Source of the DNA: Cycas panzhihuaensis
Lineage: Eukaryota > Cycadophyta
Assembly (NCBI GenBank): GCA_023213395.1
Contig: CM041465.1
Span: 216,821,741-216,885,740, forward strand
Reading direction: 5' to 3'
Length of the DNA stretch: 64,000 nucleotides
Shown here: one piece after another, positions 57,701 to 64,000 of the stretch
Layout: each line of letters opens with the position of its first letter
How positions within the stretch are numbered: position 1 is the stretch's first letter
The notes under the pieces: generated by a model
Told to the model about the DNA's origin: nothing
Seen by the model: only the letters and a program-made list of their open reading frames with translations
Database searches by the model: none
Made by a program: the position numbers and the translations under genes

Positions 57701-59779
57701 GGTGTTATAGTTGATGTAAGTATGATAGGTATAAGCTGCAAATGGGTTATCCAAAGGCCTTTATACTTTATATCATTTTTAACTCCAGTTTACCATAAAT
57801 TCTAATTTTCTTTGTCTTTCAATATGTAATTGACATTCTACTTGAATTGAGATGACATGGTAATGATGAAGAAGTAGAAGAGATGATAGAAGTATATGCC
57901 ACTAACACGTGGCTGGTACATCTTGCACAGTAAAGATGCAGAAATGAATGTTATGATGAGAAGACAAGCAATGATTAAGTACTTTTCAACAACTATGAAG
58001 AATGAGTATAAATAATGATGCAAGAATGAGGCTTAATATAGAACTAGAAAAGAGTAGTGATGTGTCATGCCACTAACCTCTAACTTATATCCAAATGTAG
58101 GTGAGGTTTTGATGCTTAAGTCTTCTAGTATATTATTAAAGCCTTCACCTGTGATACCTGCACCTATGCTTGGTGATGAAATCCATGTCATAGTAGAGTC
58201 TATGTACTCATAGTCTTCATCCAGTTCACCAGTCAGTAGTTATATACCTCCTCTGAAGAGTCAAATAGTACATGTGTATCTCACGACTATGATGGATATT
58301 GGACCAGGTTGATTTTAATCTTGCATTAAGGTTTTAGCTATCCCAGCTCATTATCAGGATAATCCCTAAAAGGAGCCCATAGGTATAGCTAACATGTCGC
58401 TCCACTAGTATTATGGTTAAGACTAGACCTAATATGAAATTCACACCTCCCTTAAGGCCCAGACTTTGGCCAACCATGGTCTATTTCAACCAAGGTAAGT
58501 GTGTACATAAGTCAAGAACTAGTGGTATAAATCGAACATAATAGGTTCATTTTAGGGAATATACAAATATATTTACATTTATGTTATTGAAATGAATTGA
58601 TAATGTGTCAATGTTTGCTTTTATGTATTTGTCTATTAATGTACATGCACATAAATAAATATACAAAAATATTAAGTATAAACATTCGATTTTGCTATAA
58701 TCTAGGTGTTTAACTACTACAATGAGTTTTCTATTTTTTTTCTTTTACTATTTAAAAAAAACCTTCTTTTTTTTGTTAAGAAAAGGGAAAAATTAAAAAA
58801 ATTTAAAATTTACTTTTAAACTTAAATTTTGACCAAGAGAGAAAGTATTAGGAAAAACAAGAGGAATTTGAATCTTTTGTTAGGAATTTCTATATGGCCA
58901 TGTAACCATATGAAATGGCCTAAACATTTTGACTCAAAATTTCATTATCCTAGATGAAAGATTTCACTGTGGTGAGTCAAAAAGTCTTCTAGTAAAACTT
59001 CTGAAAATGAGCAAAAATAGCCTAAAACACGTCAAAACTCTTATGAGACTTTCCTTGGTAGAAATCTGAATTTTGAAGAAAACTCTTTCTTTGGTACATC
59101 AAATATAATAAACTTTATTTATTGGATTTCTTAAGGCTAGATCTACTAAATTCCTTAAGAAATTTTGATATGAATTAAAAATTTTGAGAAATTTTCTTAA
59201 AAAAATAATCGAATTATAACTGACTAAACTTCTACTTTTTGAGGTCGATCAAGATAGAATTTAGAAGTGGTGTAGAAGACAAAAATGTTTGTCTTGCTTG
59301 GGCATCCCTCCCTATAAAGTTTTAGCCAAAATAGACAACTTTTAATTTTTGCCTCTTGTAGGGCTAAACAACTTTTTTCCGAATGATCTAGGCTTATTTC
59401 TACTACTTATAAGTAGCTAAAATTTTACTCTGCAACTTTACAACATAAATTTTATAACTAATAATTAATTTATAATAAAAAATAAATAGGATCTCCCTTA
59501 GTATAATTTAAAATTAGTTATAAAGATTAATAAAAGGCTAATTTTTTTAAGAGTCTAAAGTTAGGAAACCTTCTTCCAACTAATAACTTTGATCCTTAAT
59601 ACATATGCAAATAAATAAAGGATATTGAAATATATTGTAAATGAAATATAAGCTTTGCATGATTAAAAAAAATTAAAATTTTAAAAATAATGAGTGCACT
59701 CTCAATGCTTCATATTGAAGGTGAAGGAAAGGCAAAACGACTCCATACAAGTGGAATGGAGTGAATAGATCCCCTTCTA
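57701..59779 (-). other. Copia-D 5' leader
   Basis: Two kilobases of AT-rich sequence without a credible frame between gag and the primer site. Confidence 0.5.
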
Positions 59780-59791
59780 GCTCTGATACCA
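59780..59791 (-). other. Copia-D primer-binding site (tRNA-iMet)
   Basis: The minus strand reads TGGTATCAGAGC, exactly the usual site, two bases after the 5' LTR. Confidence 0.92.
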
Positions 59792-59793
59792 CA

Positions 59794-60106
59794 TGAACGA
59801 ATGATGGATCTAGGGAATAAATCACTCATATGCTACAATGGCAATGGAGAATAAAGAAGAGATAAAAATAAAATACAAGAGCAAAGCTTAGAGGTGAGAA
59901 TAAATAATGACTCCCTCCTTGAGATTTCATCTTTTATTTTTTAGGGTGAGTATTAGGGTTAGGATTTTCTCACCTAATGACATGAACCTGAAATTACATC
60001 CAAATGCATATAAAGTATATTTCACTAAGAGACAAATGCTAATAATATATCCTAAAGGTCACTTAATTAATCTACACAAATGACCTTAATATATTAATCT
60101 CTTTCA
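59794..60106 (-). repeat. Copia-D 5' LTR
   Basis: Plus strand TGAACGAATGATGG ... AATCTCTTTCA, followed by CTTAA. Confidence 0.92.
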
Positions 60107-60225
60107 CTTAATAAAGCCTTAATTGATAATCCTCATAAGAGATCATGCATACAAAGTCTCTTGATATACCTTTAGAAGGATTAAGCCTATGAAGTCCCAT
60201 GTGGTTTTATAAAATTTACATGGAA

Positions 60226-60860
60226 ATGTTAGATATTGTGATAACAATAATTTGGAGGCTAAATTTTGACAGGTTAGTAGTGTAGTTTCCCCCCCTACAC
60301 TTCTTCGAGGGGATCCAAGGAGGACAGGAGCCCCCTTGGCTCAGGGGTGGGGGGGGAGTCAGAACCCCTCCCTCCTTCCTTCCGCTCAAAGAGAGGGTTC
60401 AGGAGTAATAGCCCTAAATTCTAAAGAGAATTATGATCGTTCACTCAAAATACCCCAAATTCGATGGTCAAGATTTGTGTCTTATATGACTCTCTCATAT
60501 AGCCTAATTTAGAGTGTTTTTTCATTATGTTAATAGTGTTTGATGTATTAGATGTACTATGAGGAGTTAGGTGCTTAGTTATTATTGCTATCAGTATTCT
60601 ACTACAGATTATATATATTTCTCTATTCTTTGATAATAAAGATCGATACGTTTCCTATGTGGATGTTTCCCTAGTATACTGCTAAGGTTTTACCACATTA
60701 TATCGGTAGTATATATGATGCTTTGGCTTTCTAATTCATTTATTATATTATCTCTGATTTAAAACTTGCATGTTAAATTTCAGTTTTGATTCTTGTAACT
60801 AGTTGTAAAATAATTTAGATCTTTGTGGCAATTTCTGGTTATTGGAACCTAGTTTACTCA
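60226..60860 (+). repeat. probable Copia-E 5' LTR
   Basis: Ends ...GTTTACTCA five bases before a perfect primer site. It contains AATAAAGAT-type polyadenylation text (about 60635-60643) and a G/C-rich patch (60283-60370). The start at TGTTAGATATTG (60226) is a guess from the TG rule; no second LTR copy exists in the window, so the left end is uncertain. Confidence 0.5.
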
Positions 60861-60865
60861 GTAAG

Positions 60866-60877
60866 TGGTATCAGAGC
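60866..60877 (+). other. Copia-E primer-binding site (tRNA-iMet)
   Basis: TGGTATCAGAGC, perfect. Confidence 0.9.
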
Positions 60878-60944
60878 TACTTTTATTTTTGTAGTGAGTT
60901 TGTGAAGGTTTTGGTGACAGTTTTTTCTACACCAAATAGTAAAA

Positions 60945-61720
60945 TTGATGAATGCAAAGTTCAAGATGGAGAAATTCAATGGAAAAATTAACTTTGAGTT
61001 ATGGAAGCTGAAAGTGTATGATGTTTTAGTACAACAAGGTTTGTACAAAGCTCTTATAGGCAAATCGAAGAAACTTGCAAGGATGGAAGATGATGAATGG
61101 GATGATATAGATAAAAGGGCTCTTAGCACAATACGATTGTACTTGGAGGATGAAGTTCTATTTAACATTATAGGGGAGCAGACAGTAACAGGATTATGGA
61201 CTCGGTTGGAAGGCTTGTATATGACCAAATCAGTGATGAATCGAATATACTTGGAGAGGTAGTTATACTTATTGTGAATGAAGGAAGGTATAAAAATTAT
61301 TGATCATTTAAATATTTTTAATACTCTTATTTGTTAGTTGGCTAGTATCAATGTCACGATTGAGGATGAGAATAAGGTTATTACCTTGTTATGTTCATTA
61401 TAAGAATCTTGGGATAACATTGTCACCTCAATTAGTTTTAGCACTACAAATGAATTAGACTATGATTCTATTGTGAGTGCTTTGCTGATGGAGGAAGTGA
61501 GGAGGAAGTCATCTTAAAACCTCCACACCAGAAGCTATGATAGCAAGGGGCAGAATAATTGAGAGAGGACAAATCTCTAGGGACACATTAAGGTTAAAGT
61601 CAAAAGACAAGAAGAGTAAGCTCAAATGTTGGCACTACAATAAGACAAGTCACCTCAAGAAGGATTACTACAAAAGGAAGGAGTTAATTATTATCACTCC
61701 ACTCCCACCTTCTAACTAGG
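60945..61720 (+). pseudogene. Copia-E gag
   Basis: Open 60945-61262 (105 codons): MEKFNGKINFELWKLKVYDVL (residues about 8-28), then a DEWDDIDKRALSTIRLYLED-like helix and TGLWTRLEGLYMTKSVMNRIYLER, a classic Copia gag (UBN2 type). After a TAG it continues through MKEGIKIIDHLNIFNTL and ENKVITLLCSL to the knuckle CWHYNKTSHLKKDYYKRK (about 61626-61680), where two Cys are Tyr. The frame stops near 61718 and protease never appears, so the rest of the element is missing. Confidence 0.87.
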
Positions 61721-62112
61721 ATTGTATATCTTACCATCTTCAATTTAGACATGTGATGCTTAACATGTCAAGGTAAGTTAAGGTAAGTTTAGCTTTGATT
61801 TATGTTAAGTTGAGTTAATTTCATTTGAGTTAAGTGAACATTATTTTATTATTATTTTGAATTCATAGGTTGAGGAGTTTCCCTCCTCCCCTAAATTATA
61901 AATATTAAGGGGTATGCAACCCTGGTGTCTTTAGACACCGCCTCCTTTTTAGAAAATTTGTAATGCGCATTTCTACTACAATGGGTTGAACAATAATGCT
62001 TTCATGGTTTATACTATTGTGATTGTGATACATTGATGTATTGATGTAATATTGGTTTATAGTTATTTAATATACGTTCTGCCCTATTCTCCTGTAAGTA
62101 TATTTTCCTACA
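61721..62112 (+). repeat. 3' part of a Copia LTR (start uncertain)
   Basis: Ends ...TTTTCCTACA (62112), two bases before a primer-site sequence. It contains the perfect palindrome GGTGTCTTTAGACACC at 61924-61939. The LTR probably begins around 61750, but no partner copy is present. Confidence 0.5.
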
Positions 62113-62114
62113 TT

Positions 62115-62126
62115 TGGTATCAGAGT
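62115..62126 (+). other. primer-binding site of a truncated Copia
   Basis: TGGTATCAGAGT, one base from the usual site. A leader of about 520 bp without a frame follows, up to the LINE poly(T) at 62650. Confidence 0.82.
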
Positions 62127-62649
62127 AAGATTTTGAGCTATTACATCTCTATCGGTGAAGGTTTTTAAGAAGAGTAACAGGATTTACTGGCATTCTACGG
62201 CAGATTTTCTTACAAGCAAGATATATTAGCTATATTTATTTTCTAAAAAATTTTAGTAAGTTTTATATACTATTTCAGCAGATTTTGATTATTATTGAGC
62301 TATATTTCTAGTTTAACAAATATTTCTTAGATCTATTTTTAGATTTATGCATGTCTACGAAGGTTTTTAGCTGCAAGCAAGACTCATACAAGTTTTTCTT
62401 CAAGATCTACTACATTTCACTTTAGATTTGCTACATAGTCTACAGAGCTACTCACTTTAATAAATATCTTATAGTTATTTTATTTAAATATTTAATATTT
62501 TCTCAGATTTACTATTTTTTTTACAATAGATCTCCTTATTTCAGTAATTTTTTTCACTATTTTCTGGTATATTTGTTCAGATCTATACTTATTTGGCTAT
62601 AGATCTACTATACTCATGTCATATCTGCATTATTCAGCTTAAGATCTAC
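62127..62649 (+). other. leader of the truncated Copia
   Basis: AT-rich with repeated AGATCTA/TAGATCTAC phrases (62330-62650). No frame. It is cut by the LINE insertion. Confidence 0.5.
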
Positions 62650-64000
62650 TTTTTTTTTTTTTTATAAGGTAAAATAGAATTTAAAGTGGGTTTGAAAATA
62701 GGATCCCATAACCTAGTACATCAATATCCAAAGGATATCAGGACAGAGCAAACCGTGACAGCCCCACGGAAAAGTCAAGAGAAAACAGGTCGCCGGGACA
62801 AGCCCCTCGGCTAGCTATTGTAAGTCATATCCTTCTCTACCAGAGTCAGAAGATCTCTAGGGAAATCACATCTCCACACTTTCCCTCTCTTGTTTTTCAC
62901 CCCCTAGTTTGCCAAAAAGTCTGCTGCTTTATTCCCATCTCTCAGGGTGTGTCTAATACTAACTTCCGATAGGCCCTGAATGATATCTTTAGCATCATTG
63001 ATGATAGCCTGAAATTTCCAGTCCGGACGGGCCATACCTTTCAGCGAGTTTAAGACAACCTCTAAGTCCCCCTCAATCACCAATCTCTGTAATCCCCTAA
63101 CCCGGGCTAAGTCTAGGGCTTTGATCATTGCATGCATTTCTGCATAGTTATTAGTGTGGGAATCATAATAGTCTGTCAAAGCCCAAATGAGGGAGCCATT
63201 CCAATCCCTGTAGGTCCCCCCCCCACCGGCATCCCCAGGGTTCCCTTTTGCCGCCCCGTCAAAGTTAATTTTGTACCATGGCTCTATCGGGGGTATCCAT
63301 CTAGTGCTTCTAGATTTAGGTACTGAAAGTTCTGGATCTATGCCCCATTTGAGCATAATCCTATTTTCTGATGGGGTTAAACGTTTCTCCTTAACGTTGC
63401 CAACACTCTCCTTGATGTTCAAGCAGACTCTGCTGAAGACTCCCATCTGGTCCATCTCTTTACCTTGGAAAGTCCTTCTGTTTCTCTCCTTCCATATATT
63501 CCAAGCCAAAATTGGGAGAGCATTTCTCCAGATACGGCTGAGAGTAATGCTTTTGAACGGGCTTTGCGATGCCAGCCACAGGTCAGTGATTTTATGCGAG
63601 AAGGTCCAGCAAACTTCCAGCTTTCCGAGCAACATCCCCTAAACCCCCCTTGTGAAAGGGCACTTAAGGAGGATGTGATCTATGGATTCCTCTCCAATGC
63701 GACATAGGACACATCTGTTCGCTAATAGGAACCCATGCCTCTTCAGATTATCCAGGGTGAGGATTTTCCACCTAAGGCAGGTCCACCAAAAAAAAGTTAT
63801 TTTTGGAATGATGGGGAGCCTCCATACGCCTTCCAACATTGGATTTTTCGAATCACCCCTTTTGGTGCATAAGAATTGATAACCCTGTTTCATAGTATAC
63901 TCCCCCGTCGAGCTAAGTGGCCACTCTATTGAGTCCAACATCGGGGATCTAGGGATATAATTCTTACTGAGGATCGTTGTTAACTTATTGAGACCCTCCT
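62650..64000 (-). mobile_element. LINE (L1-type), 3' part; continues beyond the window
   Basis: The plus strand has a 14-base T run (62650-62663), the complement of a poly(A) tail, then a 3' untranslated part of about 240 bp and a nearly intact ORF2 C-terminus. The same 3' end occurs as the truncated insertion at 43351. The 5' part lies outside, so the target duplication cannot be checked. Confidence 0.92.
62901..63999 (-). pseudogene. LINE ORF2 C-terminal part: zf-RVT and RNase H
   Basis: A single frame from the window edge to the TAG at 62901-62903 with only one internal stop (TAG at 63639, a position where Trp fits). Domains: zf-RVT-like region (TFFWWTCLRWKILTLDNLKRHG, then CVLCRIGEESIDHILLKCPF, about 63640-63830), a linker with ILAWNIWKERNRRTF, and RNase H of RVT_3 type with KINFDGAAKGNPG, NNYAEMHAMIKAL, IEGDLEVVLNSL and RDGNKAADFLAN. 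All four metal-binding residues (D, E, D, D) are present. In plant L1 elements this RNase H follows reverse transcriptase, which here lies outside the window. It is the least decayed coding sequence of the window, hence probably the youngest insertion. Confidence 0.9.

Larger units (their letters stand above)
52655..60106 (-). mobile_element. Copia-D: complete but dead Copia element (7.5 kb)
   Basis: 313-bp LTRs (52655-52967 and 59794-60106) with a perfect CTTAA duplication (52650-52654 and 60107-60111). The primer site TGGTATCAGAGC (minus strand, 59780-59791) and a purine tract (52968-52985) are in place. Minus-strand order: gag with CCHC knuckle, protease, integrase, reverse transcriptase, RNase H. 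Stops and frameshifts throughout. Confidence 0.93.

Noticed and set aside
60283-60370. C- and G-rich patch as a possible structured RNA or G-quadruplex promoter
   Set aside because: Runs of C and G occur within a probable LTR without regular spacing; not enough to call a feature.
60854-61228. 124-codon minus-strand frame
   Set aside because: Shadow of the Copia-E gag on the plus strand, which has the recognisable gag blocks.
63271-63642. 123-codon plus-strand frame
   Set aside because: Shadow of the LINE RNase H frame.

Overview
The window reads as intergenic heterochromatin of a large-genome seed plant. It is AT-rich, shows no intact host gene, and is almost filled with decayed LTR retrotransposons of plant type. 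Their primer-binding sites are mostly of the initiator-Met form, the gag-pol orders are typical of Copia and Gypsy, and the LINE carries an RNase H. The only recognisable host-gene material is an apparently intronless, broken copy of THO complex subunit 7 (about 1953-2530). Species cannot be told from this sequence. Element names (Copia-A and so on) are labels used only here.

Layout. 1-3622: AT-rich DNA with an unidentified broken reading frame (970-1395) and the THO7 pseudogene. 3623-9454: Copia-A (+), duplicated target GCTCC. 10789-29533: an 18.7-kb Gypsy element of the Tat/Ogre type on the minus strand, with 3.1-kb LTRs and duplicated target GGGCC. It holds gag, an aspartic protease and an archaeal-type RNase H on the minus strand, and a plant-mobile-domain-like gene with an apparent intron on the opposite strand; no reverse transcriptase or integrase was found. 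A small gag-protease Gypsy (15327-19129, minus) is nested in it. 29539-32657: unassigned DNA. 32658-39182: a nearly full-length chromovirus (Gypsy with chromodomain, minus), target GTCTC. 39733-49795: Copia-B (+), target ATTTC, itself interrupted by a roughly 110-bp 5'-truncated LINE (43351-43460) and by a 3-kb non-autonomous Copia, Copia-C (45940-48970, target AGTAG). 50680-52140: a Gypsy gag-protease remnant (+). 52655-60106: Copia-D (minus), target CTTAA. About 60226-61720: the 5' part of Copia-E. 62112-62640: the LTR end and leader of another Copia. 62650-64000: the 3' end of a LINE (minus), which runs off the window.

How the parts relate. The window is a stack of insertions and not a set of cooperating genes. 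LTR ends were placed by aligning the two copies of each LTR by eye. Five elements with complete ends and the nested Copia-C all show perfect 5-bp target duplications, which independently confirms the boundaries. By eye, nested LTR pairs differ less than those of their hosts: Copia-C about 8% inside Copia-B about 9.5%, and the nested Gypsy about 5-6% inside the more diverged giant element. Inactivating changes are mostly G:C to A:T transitions, as expected of methylated, silent repeats. The features most worth follow-up are the antisense gene in the giant element and the unusual gag-derived protein of Copia-C.
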